Assembly: GCA_001600415.1 (NCBI GenBank)
Contig: BCJX01000018.1
Location: 473,534-537,533 of the forward strand
From: Pascua guehoae
Taxonomy: Eukaryota > Basidiomycota > Tremellomycetes > Trichosporonales > Trichosporonaceae
DNA: 64,000 nucleotides
Direction: 5' to 3'
Shown: piece by piece, positions 34,571-45,768 of the stretch
Layout: every line of letters begins with the position of its first letter
Numbering within the stretch: the first letter of the stretch is position 1
Program-made: the position numbers and the translations under genes
Notes under the pieces: generated by a model
The model's input: only the letters and a program-made list of their open reading frames with translations
Databases searched by the model: none
What the model was told of the DNA's origin: nothing

Positions 34571-34940
34571 TACACACACACACACACCAGTACTCACAAA
34601 GCGAACAAGGCTCATGCGTAGCATAAAACACACACTCGCCCACCCCGGGCCGCCCCTCCATGCCCCAAAAGCGCTGCAGGCACGCAATCTCGCCATGCAG
34701 CAAGGGGCTGGCCGTCTCGTCATTCGTCGCCGCGACGACGACGGAGAGGTCGGATTTGCGCAGAATGGCCGCGCCAAAGACTTTGGCGCCGGACGCGACG
34801 GCCGCGGTGGTGAGGGGGAGGATTGTGTCCGTTGTTGTGTCCAGGAGGGCGGTGAGGAGGGTTGCGGGGTCGGCGTGGGCGGGGGGCTGGGCGGGGGGCG
34901 GGGTGGGCCGGGGTGACGGCGTGGGTGCGGGCGGGGTCAT
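32600..34940 (-). CDS. Cytidine-deaminase-fold nucleoside deaminase
   Basis: Three exons (34940-34598, 33354-33245, 32833-32600) give 228 residues. Intron 1 splits the last Cys of the zinc motif: exon 1 ends in THEPCSL plus one base, and exon 2 restores C and continues LSGITWSGFDNHYFLF, so the join is secure. Zinc ligands are His in LLHGEIACLQ, with Glu as proton shuttle, and two Cys in PCSLC. The family hydrolyses an exocyclic amine on a base, nucleoside or nucleotide; the exact substrate is not evident. The N terminus is Pro-rich. Intron 1 is 1,243 nt and intron 2 is 411 nt, far above the local norm. Intron 1 is filled with low-complexity expansions and framed by complementary homopolymers. 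Confidence 0.85.
33428..33464. repeat. G37 homopolymer (C37 in the sense of the deaminase intron)
   Basis: An uninterrupted run of 37 G on the plus strand lies about 75 nt before the 3' splice site of the deaminase intron 1. Its true length may be uncertain, because homopolymers assemble poorly. Confidence 0.9.
33898..33992. repeat. GGCAGCGT minisatellite in deaminase intron 1
   Basis: Degenerate units GTGGCAGCGT, GTGACAGCGT and GTGGTAGCGT repeat about ten times on the plus strand within the intron. Confidence 0.75.
34245..34345. repeat. CAGTCCGTCTCC minisatellite in deaminase intron 1
   Basis: Units of the type CAGTCCGTCTCC and CAGTCCGCTCCC alternate about eight times on the plus strand, another expansion inside the same intron. 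Confidence 0.75.
34504..34570. repeat. C66 tract with one A, followed by (CA)n
   Basis: Sixty-seven positions are C except one A at 34524, followed by a TACACACACACACACACC run. In the sense of the minus-strand gene this is poly-G, beginning 27 nt after the 5' splice site of intron 1. Confidence 0.9.
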
Positions 34941-36139
34941 GATCGGGTTGGGGGGGGGGTCAGTGAGATGGGGTGGGGGCGGGGGCGGGGACGTCGTTGT
35001 TGTCGTCGTTGTCGCGCGTGTTTGGTGTAGGCGCCGAGTCGCTGCCGATGAACACTAGAGGAAGAGTAGCTCGCCCTCAGACGACATGCATGCAGATATA
35101 CCCACATCTCTCGGCACAGCTGGTTGGGCCCGATGTACCACCCAGCTTTATCTCGCGGCAGCCGGCGTTTGCCGCGATAAGCTCTGCGACGCCGTTGGCT
35201 GCGTTTATCTGCACCAGCGTCCAGCGTCAGTCGACTGGTCAGTGCGTTGGCCCTCGTGCTCGTGTTCGTGTGCATGTTCGTGTTCGTCGCGTTCTGACTG
35301 GGGTCAGACAAATGCCTACTGTGGAGTGCATAATGTTGACGCGTTCAGTATCAGTATCAGTACCAGTATCAGTATCATGTTGTCTGCCCGTGGATCCGCG
35401 ATACTCGCTCCACTCGGCAAATAACCCAGGCACGGCCGCGTGGGAACGCCCCTGTGAGCTGCAAAACGCCAGTGCCATGTGGAAACTTTGCAACCTGCCC
35501 TTGGCCCGCCCTCGGCCCGCGGTGCATGGCTGCCGATATGCGCCACTGCATCATGCTACGACATGCAAGCCGGAGCATGCGTCGGCCCAGAGGACAGAGT
35601 ATCCCAGTCCGAATGGGCGTGCCTTGGCGTGTGTCCGTGCGCGAGGTAAAAAGAAGCAACGTGAAAAGTGGAGTCAAAGTGGAGTAGACGTGAAGACAAG
35701 TTCAAGTCTGCCTGCGTGCGCGCGCGTGTGCGTACTGGTTGTCCTGGTGTGATGCGCTTGCATGGGTTTTATCTATGGTACATACAAGTCAGTGCGAACG
35801 AGCGGTGTCGGGGCTGGGTGGGGTGCAGCGCTGGGCGGGGGCGGTTGGGGGCGAGGTAGGCGAGATGCGAGGTGCGAGCGGGCGAGAGGCGCGGGCCAGG
35901 CCGGAGCTGGGACCTAGGCGTCCGGCCGAGCGAGCGAGGTCGTGGGGGACGATTACAGGTTGCGAAATGCAGTGCGTGCGAGTTGCAAGATGCGAAAAAG
36001 GAAGGAGGGAGGTTTATACGAAGAAAGTTGCGTCTATGTCCCTTGCTGCTGCGGTGCGTCGCCTGCCTCGCCATGGTCTCGGCATGGTCGCGCCGAAAGT
36101 GTTCCGAGGTGCACGCGCACGCGGGCCCACTCACGGCGC
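34941..36139. other. Spacer, deaminase to RCF2
   Basis: Apart from the orphan exon pair at 34960-35208, I see no supported gene. A short CAGTAT tandem (CAGTATCAGTATCAGTACCAGTATC) lies at 35346-35375. The last 300 bp is the RCF2 3' flank. Confidence 0.45.
34960..35208 (-). CDS. Orphan 3' exon pair of an unrecognised gene (uncertain)
   Basis: Two stretches join in frame: 35208-35106 and 35054-34960, with acceptor GTGCAG, donor GTGGGT, acceptor CTCTAG and a TGA stop. The 65 residues read INAANGVAELIAANAGCREI, a Gly/Ser segment, AERLFIGSDS and an Asp/Asn/Pro tail. No upstream exon or start codon was found, and the stop lies only 20 bp from the deaminase ATG. It may be the tail of a real gene or chance. 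Confidence 0.25.
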
Positions 36140-37058
36140 CTAGGCGGCAACCTCGGTGGCCTCTGCGACGTCGGGGGCGGCGGCGGCCACCTTCTTGGCC
36201 GTGTGGAGGCGGATGCGGTCGGCCTTTGACAGGGTGCCGCTCTGCTCGAGAATGTCGGCCCACGAGTGGTCGGCGGGGAGCTCGGGCTTCTTGCCCTTTG
36301 CGTTGACGCCGGCGAGGACGGCCGAGACCATGAGGACGGCGACGGTCAGGCCCTGTGCCCACATACGTGCCTGGACGAGCTGGGTGTTAGTGGGGGGGGG
36401 GGGGGGGGGGGGGGGCGAGGGTGGGATCGAGGTGGGCGGATCGAGCAGTGTTCAACCTGCCCGCCACCATCATCCTCACCCGCCTTCGGCGGGTTCGGGT
36501 TTGGGAACTCACCTTCTGAGGGAAGGTCTGGTACTTGTTACGCGCGACAATGGCAAACGAGATACCGATGGACGCGACCCAGGATCCGCCAATGATACCA
36601 TACTGGTGGCGGCTGCCCCAGTCGCGGAGCTTCTGCGACGTGGTGAGGCTGTTCCAGCGCTCCTCTGCAATCTGGGCCTGGTGGTCGAGCTCGGTCTTGC
36701 CGACGCCCTTCCACTGCTTTGCAATGTGGTGCTCGCCGGCCTTTTCGGCAAACACGACACCGACGGGCACGACGGTCATCATGCCGACAAAGAGCTTGCC
36801 GGCGGGCGGAAGCATCTTGTACCAGCCCACGCGGCGCGAGGCCCAGTAGTTGAAGGGGAGGTAGCCGGCGAGACCGGCCACGATACCCTTTGCGCCCGCC
36901 GCCATGACCTCGTCCATGTACGCCTTCTGGTCGCCGCCGACCTGGCTTGTTAGCGTTGCACGGGGTGGGTGGGAAATTTAGCCGAGCGAGCTGTAGGGGG
37001 TGCTTACATCGAGGTAGCGCGTCTCGGTCGACTCGGTGGTGTGGCTGATCTGGACCAT
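36140..37058 (-). CDS. RCF2: Respiratory supercomplex factor 2 (HIG1 domain)
   Basis: Three exons (37058-37008, 36941-36513, 36379-36140) give 239 residues. The C-terminal half carries the HIG1 pattern: GIIGGSWVASIGISFAIVAR and QKLVQARMWAQGLTVAVLMV, matching the yeast Rcf2 QKIVQARMYAQ block. The N-terminal half has the two membrane spans typical of Rcf2 (IVAGLAGYLPF and LFVGMMTVVPVGVVFA). Rcf2 sits in the mitochondrial inner membrane, and with Rcf1 supports cytochrome oxidase and III-IV supercomplexes. Intron 2 (133 nt) has a run of 24 C on the sense strand ending 12 nt before the acceptor. Lengths of all exons are multiples of three. Confidence 0.93.
36392..36415. repeat. G24 homopolymer in RCF2 intron 2
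   Basis: Read on the sense (minus) strand this is C24 just upstream of the TAACACCCAG acceptor, a homopolymeric pyrimidine tract at the 3' splice site. Confidence 0.9.
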
Positions 37059-38500
37059 TGTGAATGAGTGCGGTGGAGAGAGTGGAGTCGGGGATGTGGT
37101 GGATGTGGTGGATGTGGTTGCTCGAGGGCGGGTGGGATGAGTGAGTGGTGGGGTGGTTGCGATGCGAGCAGTGACCTTTTGTACAAATAAATCGTCTTCG
37201 GCGCCGCGTGCCGCGGAGCATGGCCCGGCCGCGTCGTAAAAGTCTTAACAGTGGTCGGAACGCTGGTGTGCAGTCATCCTCCGCGTTCGGAATTCAAACC
37301 CCCCTGACATCATTCAAACGCCAGAAAACGCTGCACACTGGGGCACTGAGGGCACACTGTAGGCACACTGCAGGGTGGACTTTAGAGGTCCGACTTTATC
37401 CGCTAATCAACTCCGACTCTGTCCGCTATTACAAACCAAATCTCCCCCTCTCCATCCACGCGGCCACGGTCCAAACACGGACATGTACCTAATTTTTTTC
37501 TGATAGCCCCGGTCAAACACCCAGCTAGCCCAGCTGGCTCTGCTAAAGCCCACGCACACGCACCCACGAACGCACATCCCACTCGCCGGACCGGTACGTG
37601 CTAGGGCGCAGCTCGCGCCAGTGCAAACTGGGCCACTGGGCCATGCGGGGCGCCTCGCGTTAGTCATCGTTCGGAATGTCGACGTGCTCGTGCTCCCCTG
37701 CCATACCAAAGAGTTCAGCGAGGGCGAGGGCGAGCGCGAGGGCAGGGGCGAGGGGGTTAGTGATCGACATGCCTGATCAGATGCCAGATGCCGCATGCGA
37801 GAATCAGCCAGCAGCCACCGGCCATCGGGCCACCTGGCCATGCTGGCCAGGACAACCTGCCTGCTGAGACACGCGACGGCGACTGGGACTCGGACTCGGG
37901 TGGCGTGACACGCTGCCATCCTGATGTCTATTCGGACGTTGCTGTCCTTGGCGTCCGGCATCGTCGAGAGTCTGCCAGAGTTTCACGATTGATCCGACTT
38001 TTATCCGGATTATCCGCGGGTTTGCCTTTGTTCAGACCCACTTGGCCACTTGGGTCCTGCAGACCGACTCTGGAACGGGGGGCAACATGTATCAGGCAAC
38101 AAAACGCTGGTACTGTACACCGCGTTTGACCGTCATCTAGGCACCGGTGTGGTTGTCGGTGCCGCCACCTCCATGGCTAACCCACTACCCGCCCCAGTGT
38201 GCCACTGTGCAGCCGAGGTCCAAAGTGGGCACAGGAACTAGCCAAAGGACTCACTCATCTTGGTGCAGGTGTCTTCGGAAAGGCATGTGACTGCAACACT
38301 GAGGCTCGAGCGCGTACCAGTCTCACTACTTTCCGAACACACCTGTACTCACTAGCATCTACTCTATACTAGGATATACTGCATGACATGTACAGCAACT
38401 GTATGGATCGCAGATGACACGCGACGCGGCGCGACTCGTAGTCTAAAGTCCAGACGCCGTCGTGCGGACAAACACGCACCCCCCTCAAACCCCGGCTCGA
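37059..38500. other. Spacer, RCF2 promoter and RSE1 3' flank
   Basis: RCF2 is transcribed leftwards from 37058, and RSE1 ends at 38501 on the same strand. The RCF2 leader has a GGATGTGGTGGATGTGG tandem at about 37091-37120. No other gene or RNA is supported. Confidence 0.5.
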
Positions 38501-41500
38501 CTAGAAGACACTGGCGGTGCGGAGCTGCTCGAGCTTTTTCAGCACCTCGCCGACGTTGCGGTCCAGGTCGGCCGCAATCGCCTGCTGCTGTTGGTACGGC
38601 AGCAGGCTGAAGCTCTCGCACAGGTCGCCGTCAACGACCGCCTTGACGGGCGCATAGTAGCCGCGGTATGCGAGGTGGTCGCGCCCGACGAGCGAGGTGT
38701 TGAGAGAGCGGATGTGCTGTGGCGTTAGCGGGTGGATATGGAAGATGCAGATGGATTTTGAGAGGCTTGGAGTGGAGTTGAAGGAGACGATGAATAATGG
38801 GGCGTTGGAGCCCGGGTGGGCCAGAGGTGACGGAGCGGCGAGAAAGGGAGGGCCACCGAGCTCGGAATGAGTCTCGAGCTCGGGTATGAGGCATCCAATT
38901 CTTCGAGGAGATAAGGCTACTGCCACTGCACGGGAAGGAAGTTGCTGGGCCGCATGGAAATTAACCCTTCGAGCTCCAGCATAAATCCACTCGAGGTGAA
39001 TAAAAAAACCTAGAGGTCCAAGAGAGCAGGTCCACTCGAGGAGAGAGACGCAGAACGTCATAGAATGGCTGGGCGTGTCTTCCAAACACCAGCCGCCGAG
39101 GACGGAGCCCGGAACCGCCACTTGGTCCACACCCCTTCTCAAAGACCACGCAACACAACGGCTACTCACCATCTCAAGGGTCGACATAAACTCGACGTCA
39201 TCGTTCGAGATGAACGGGACGAGCGCACCGACCGCGCCCGACACCGTCGTGTAGACGACCACCTCGCGTCCTCCCGGCGCGACGGCGACCTTTGAGAGGC
39301 TGTGTGTGAGCGAACGTCTACATCTACATGTGTGGCCCGGCCGGACTCACCTAGTAACGACCGAGCCGACATTGTAGTGCGCAATGAGGTCCGACTTGTT
39401 GGCAGCGCCCATGAGAAAGCCCTTTTCGTGGAGGATGACTGCGCCCGTGGGGTCATCGTCTACTTTTTCGGAAATGCGTTGCTCGAGGCGGTTGACGAAA
39501 ATGTTGCCAAACTTGTCGGCGCAGCAGACCGTGTCATAGTCGACGGACACGACGGCGGTGATAAAGCGCGGCTGCGAGTCGTCGGCAAAGATGAGGAGCT
39601 GGCGTGTGGGGATGGAGCGGTAGACGCAGTAGAATGTGGATTCTTGGAAGTCGCCGACAATGATACGCGCGCCGACCACGTTGATGGTCGCGACGCCTGT
39701 TGGGAAGCCATTGTTTTCACACTTGCGCAGGAGCGCCTTTTTGCCGAGCTCGTACAGCCGGAGCGACTTGCCTACACCGGCCAGCAGGTATCCCTGGAAG
39801 CCGGCGAGGCAGAATGGCAGGTCGTCGGTGCGTGTCTTGTGCATGAGCTCGAGACGGCGGCCATTGTCCTCCATTGCATAGACGCGCAGCCAGCCGCCGG
39901 CGCACGATCGGGGAATGAGCGTCGTCTTCATCCCCGAGCCGACGACGAGCGCAGGCTTGCCGCCGAGCTTTTCGAAAAAGCACACGGCCATCGAAAACGC
40001 CGCCTCGTCCTCGTCCAAGTCAATCGTCTGCAGCGTCTCGTTGGCAATCGGGTCCAGCACGCGCACGAGCGACGCCCAACGCCCGGCAGGCGCGCGTGGT
40101 CGGCCAAACTCGGCAAATGGCAACTCGAGCAATTCGCGGTTGTCAATGCGGTCTCCCGCCTTTGCCTTTTCGCCCAGTATCCGCTCAATGGCCTTGGGGC
40201 CGTACGTCCGCTGGTCCGACTCGATGCCGTAGAAAATGTTGACCGGCGGCTGGTATGGGTCCAAATTGGGGTACGCCACAATCTGGCGCGGCGTGTACGT
40301 GAGTGGTGTCGAGTCCTGCTTGAGCTTTTCGCCAAGCTTGGGAATGGTGAGGATGCGCAGCGTGTTGCCCGAGATACCAATGAGACCGTCGGGGCACATG
40401 GCAGCCGAGAGGTGGCACGCATACTCGAGCGTGTCGTAAATGAGCGGCTGGGTCTGCAACAGGTCCTGGTACGTGTACAGGAGCCATGTGCGCGACGAAA
40501 ATGCCATGACTGTTGGTGCGCCGTGGACCAGGGACCGCACAATGCGTGGTGGCTTTGCACCGATAAAACGCAGGCGCGTATCGGACAGCGAGCCGTCGAC
40601 GGGGTCGACGACTGTGCGGAGGAGCACACCAGTGACAAGACCAATGGCCAGGAACATGGTCGCACGGTTCTTGTCAATGGACGTGTCAAAGATTTCGGCC
40701 AGACAGATATCGCTCGGGGGCGCCGTGAGCGCCTGCAGCGACAGCGTCTCGAGCGTATTGTCGGGCTCGAGCGAAATGACATGCACAGTCTGGTTGTCGC
40801 ATCCGACCGCGAGGAATGGTGTCCGTCTCCTGCCCTCTGGAATGTCGGCAATGCTCACACACGTCGCGTTTCCCGGCAAGCTCTTCTTTTCCTGGTACTC
40901 GCTGAGCGATCCCTCCTCGTCGAGCTCAAAGTAGACGAGCTCGGCCGTGCTGAGCGCAATGACCACCTGGCGCTTGTTGGTCGTTGCCGACACAATCGAC
41001 GTGCCAGGGGGACATTGCCACTCGTCGACACGATCCGCCGCCCGGATATGCCGCAAGCCGTACGGGTGGACCTGGAGAAGACCCTCGTTGCCCAACTGCT
41101 GAACTGCAAGTGTCGGTCCTGATGACAGGAACCCAGTGTCGTTGACCTCTTCGATCGTCTCTCCAATCGACAACACGAGCGTCCCGTTGGGGAACGACAG
41201 CACAATGTACGAGTCGTACTCGTCCGTCTCGGCGAGCTTGAGCGTCCACACTGCAGTCGGCACACCAGGCAGGGGCGAGCTAACGAGCACATTGACGTCG
41301 AGACCGTGCTTGAGCGAGCGGAACGTACTCCGAGGACCACGACCGCACGCGGCGTAGATTTGTGGCGTGTCAGACGCCTGACCAAGGAGGTTGACGACCT
41401 GCGCGTCGAGAATCGGGTCAAGCGACGATAATGTGTCCGCCAGCAAGAGGTTTTGCAAGGGGCGTGGTGAGAAAAAGGCGTATGGCAGCGGGTCCTCGCC

Positions 41501-43151
41501 GTCGCCATTGTTGGGGTAGTCTGTCGATGACCATTCTTGCTCGTCGTCGTCGTCGGCTAGACTCTGGAACTGGTACAGGTTCTGGTCGCCAAACTCGCTC
41601 GCCACAAACAGGTATCCGCTCTTGAGGATGCACAGGCTGGACGCGACGGGAACCGTGTCAAAGTACTTGATCCGCAGCGCCCGCACGTCCTCGCCCTCGT
41701 GGTCAATCGTGACCTTGTACAGATCGCCGTCCTCGCTCTGGAGAAGGAAGAAGAATGCGCCCTGTGTTGTTAGTGAATGGGTGACTCCCACGAGCGGACA
41801 CCCACCTTGATCTTGTGCACCACGGCAGACACAATGAGCAGCCCTCGGCTGGCCTCTCCGCGCTGCGCCAGAGGGTTCCGCCTCCGAGGGATGGGCACGC
41901 GGTGGGCGTCGGCATCCATGTGCTTCCAGATAATGTGGTCCTCGGTACACACGAGGACACCCGAGGGTCCATCAAAGCGGTTCGTGTTGGCATTCTGTCC
42001 GCCGGGCACCATGACGAGGAGGTTTGCGCGACGGTCTGTCGGCTCGCTCCATTTCCGCACAACGTGGTTGAGACCAAGGTCGAGCTCGTAAAACGTCAGG
42101 TACTTTTGTGTTTCCCTGTACGCGTCGCCTGTTGGGTCCTGGTCCGACTCGTTGTAGTCAATCTCGAGCGCGGCAAACAGCGGGTTGTCGTATCCGACAT
42201 CGCACCCGATGAGGGACATTGTCAGATTGTGTGCCCTTTGCGCCTCGAGCGGCGACGAGGGGAACAGCTTGCCCTCCGAGTTGCGGTTCAACACGTACAC
42301 GAGCTTGGACTTTTCCACCGCGCCGTACATGGCACTGCGTCCCTTTGGGTCCACGGCAAGGTACTGGCCGGGCACCGTACGGCGGCTGCCCGACTTGCCG
42401 TACACCTCCTGGTGTAGGCTCTCAAAGTGCGGCGTGGGCGCAATCACCAGCTCGATGATCGATAGTCGCCCAGAGTCGGACGACAGCAAGATGTAGTCCT
42501 TGCCCATGCCCGCGAGGCGGAACGCGGACACATTGCGCACGGTACCGAATGCCTGTTGTCAGTGGATTGAACACGGTGGGGTGGTGGTGGCACGTCGCGA
42601 CCAGGGTGGGTAGGTGGGCACCGCTGGAGACAAAGTGCTTCCCTCTAGGCAAGGACGAGGTCTTGGATCGCGCAAGACAATAACAAGCCGTCGCGCCGAG
42701 GGAAGCTTGAGCACAGCTGCTCATGTGGAATTTCCACAACTCCGCCTCCTCCCCAACAAGATCTTAGATGTCGCGCGATCCATCGACGCCCAGAGAGCTC
42801 CCCGATGTCGAACACCAGGCAGTATGTCGCCACCGCAATCGAAACTCACCTCGGAGCTACAAATCGAGTCCACTGCAATGTCAGTCCAGCCGCGTACATC
42901 CAAACAGCTCCCCCCGCCCTCCCCATCTCCTCCATCTCTATACACCTCCACTCCTACACCCCTCCCCTGCTCCCTACCCTACCGTCCCCCAACTTGCACT
43001 CACACTTTCCCGACTGCGTGTTGAGCTTGAGGATCTCGAGCCGCGTCCCACCATGGACGACGAGAATCTCCTGCCCCTTGCCCGAGAACGAGCCGACAGC
43101 GGCCGTCGTGACCGACGCGGGCGGCTGGAGGGAGAGGTTGAGGAGGTGCAT
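38501..43151 (-). CDS. RSE1: Pre-mRNA splicing factor RSE1 / SF3B3
   Basis: Six exons (43151-43004, 42872-42850, 42552-41806, 41761-39351, 39299-39170, 38716-38501) give 1,224 residues, close to human SF3B3. It is a three-propeller scaffold of the SF3b complex in U2 snRNP, which holds the branch-site region during splicing. Signature strings include [73 protein letters not shown] and the C-terminal [20 protein letters not shown]. Exon 2 is only 23 nt (LDSICSSE with its split codon) and is needed to reach the [11 protein letters not shown] block. The last intron is 453 nt. A CACGTG site lies 220 bp upstream at 43373-43378. The antisense 606-residue frame at 39302-41122 is a shadow. Confidence 0.96.
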
Positions 43152-43842
43152 CGCGGGGATGCTAGGTCGTGCGTTGGGGGTGGGGTTGGAGGTGTTGACG
43201 CAAAGTCGAGCGGGGCTCGAAGTCGTCACTGAAAGTCGAGGTGAGTGATCGAAGTGGTAACAACCCCGCGGCGTCGCCACCACGCGGCTATATTTCTTTT
43301 CGACATTTATTTTTAATTAATCCTGGTTCTCATGTGAACACGCAGAGGCCGCGTGGCCGCGCGTCCTTGAAACACGTGGAGAGGAGAGCTCGTGCAGCCA
43401 TGCAGCTAGCATGCAGCGATGCAACAGCGCAACAGGAGGCAACATGCAGCATCAACTGGTGACCAGCAGCCAGCAACCAGTGGTGCTAGTAGTGGTGCAG
43501 TGCATGACGAAATGATGGTCATTTCATGGGCCAGCTGGGTTCAACCATGGGCAACCGTGGGCTTCTGGGCTCATGGGATGCTGGCACATGGCATACACAG
43601 ACGGGGCCGCGCGCACCATGTGCTGGGGCCAGGCGAGCCGCTGCCTCAAACATCTCGTGGCTACCACGCGTCCCAACATAAACAATCCATTGTTGACACG
43701 AACAACCATGTTGACACCACTGTGCACTACCGATTTCTGAAACATTTTTCATCACATCAAAATCCGAAGATACTTCGGGTGTCAGAGCGAAAGCGAAGAG
43801 AAACCGACACGCGGACGGATTACATATGATTCCAAGTCCAGG
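43152..43842. other. Spacer, RSE1 promoter and bHLH 3' flank
   Basis: It contains TTTATTTTTAATTAATCC at about 43307-43323 and a CACGTG at 43373-43378, both upstream of RSE1. No coding region is supported. Confidence 0.5.
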
Positions 43843-45768
43843 CTAGCTGGACTTTGGTGCCGCCGGGTCGGTCGTCGCAGGTGCTGGCACCGCGGCTTGG
43901 GGCGCAGCCGCAGGCGCAGGTGTGGGGGTCCCCGTCGGTACGGGGGTGGTAACGGCCGGGGTGGTCGGTGCCGCGGGTGCGGGTGCTGGAGCGGCAGTCG
44001 ACGCGACAGGCGCGGGGGCCACGACGGGTGCCGGTGCAGGTGTGGGAGTGGCGGCGGCAGCAGGTGTAGCCGTGGCGGCGGCGACTGCTGCGGCGGTGGT
44101 GGCTGCCGCTGGGGCAGGAGGAACCGCGGCAGGGGTCAAGGGTGCCGCCGCCGCCGCGGGGGTGGTCGCTGCGGCTGCCGCGGCGTTGGTGGCGTGCGCG
44201 GGCGGAACGTAGGATGGAATGTTGCCAAAGCTGTGGTACGCGGGAGGCCATGGCGTGTTTGGGTTCTCGCCGCGTGCGACTGCTAGGTCACGGTGGAGCG
44301 CCTCGTTGATGCGCTGCATCTCGTCGACGCGGTGCTTCAAGTGCGCAATGTAGTCTACGGCCTTGGACAAAATCTCCCACTTGGAAGCCTTCATGCCGCG
44401 ATCGGCCGGGAGCTGCTCACGGAGCTCGTCAAAGAGGTCGCGCATTTCCTTTCGGCGCTTGCGCTCTGCAAGCTTGTGGCTAATACGGAGCTCGGGAGAG
44501 CGGGAGAACGGAGTCTCCTTTTTAGGTGTCCCGTCCGAACCAGGCGGTGCGAGCGAGTTCATGGGGTCGTCGGGCTTGTAAGCCGCGGCGACGGCGGCGG
44601 GAACAGGTGCCGGGACAGTTTGAGGGGCTGGGGGCGCAGCGGCAGCAAGAGGTTGGGCAGGAGGGTCAATCTCAATTGCAGGCGAGTCGGTCGCCGAGCC
44701 GAGCGTTTCTGGCTGGACGCGGATCTCGGGAGCAGCAGCGGCTTGGGCGGCATTGTTGGCAGCGGCTGCAGCCTCGGCGGCCGATCGGACAGCGGACAGT
44801 GCAGGGTCAATGTTGGCACCCTCTGGCTTGGCATCACCCGATGCGACGGCCGTACCGTCCATGTTGGGCCAGGCACCGTATTGCTGCACCGGGTAGACGG
44901 TGAGCGAGTTCGAGCGCGAGATGGGCATTGTCTGCAGGAAGCGGCGCTCGGCGGGCGACATTGCGCGGCGGTAACGCTCGTACGGGTCGCTCGAATAGTC
45001 GCCAGGAGATGCCGACGAGGCAAGGGGGACACGTGACTTGACATCATCGCGCTCCGAGATGTGGAGAAGCGGGAGACGGTCAAGCGCGCGCTGGTCGCGG
45101 TCGCGGTCACGGTTGTCGGTGGGGGCCATCGCGGGCGAGTCGAGTCGGAGGAGGGGTGGGGTTGCGGGGAAGGAGTCTCGTCTGTACGGATGGTAGAGTC
45201 TGACAGGCGAGTGGTCTGGGTACCGATCGCGTGGGTATTCACGAGGTTCCTGTTTGATAGGGGGGTTGGGAACACCTCTGGAGGCTGGCGGGGAAGGATA
45301 GGGGTACGGCAAGGGCGTGAGGAGCTCTGGGTCACTACTGTAGGCAAAGCCGTGGCCGTCAGAGGACACTGGGCGCGTGTGGAGAGGCAGACGTGGTCGT
45401 CGAGGATGGGCGGTTAGAGGAGGCGGCGCGTCGACAATGGGCGACGACGGGCGAGTGACCTTGATGGGTGGTAAGAGGCGGCTAGGTTCGCGCTCGTGAC
45501 GGATGTGACGAGGAGGAGATGGATGCCGTGGGACGGGCTGGTAGTGCTCCAAGCGGGGCCTAGAGTTGCTGTCTTGTCAACACTGTGTGCGGTCATGTTG
45601 TTGGATTGCTGTTGATGCTTACCTGTACGGTCGGTACGAGTGGGGATGGGCGTGGTGGTTGGGGGGCGAGTGGAACCTCTGATGGGGATGGCGGTAGTGG
45701 TGTGGGTGCAGGCTCGGCGCCGGCGACCCGGGGGTGGGGTAACGGTACGTGTGGTGGGTACGATGCAT
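43843..45768 (-). CDS. bHLH transcription factor
   Basis: Two exons (45768-45623, 45559-43843) give 620 residues. The N-terminal half is Pro/His/Arg-rich and disordered, with SP and TP sites. The bHLH is RISHKLAERKRRKEMRDLFD, a loop RGMKASKW, then ILSKAVDYIAHLKHRVDEMQ and a short leucine-rich extension. The basic region keeps His, Glu and Arg in the H-x3-E-x3-R register that reads CACGTG-type E-boxes. After the domain comes a tail of about 150 residues almost wholly Ala, Pro, Thr and Val. It should act in the nucleus as a dimer. CACGTG pairs occur in three promoters of this window, but that this protein binds them is only a possibility. The first exon start could lie further upstream, since the frame stays open to 46368. 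Confidence 0.85.

Noticed and set aside
33702..34916. A 404-codon plus-strand frame rich in Pro and Ser
   Set aside because: It is made of minisatellite and poly-C translation inside the deaminase intron and runs over deaminase exon 1.
39302..41122. A 606-codon plus-strand frame
   Set aside because: It lies fully antisense to RSE1, whose motifs are unmistakable. Open antisense frames are expected at this GC content.
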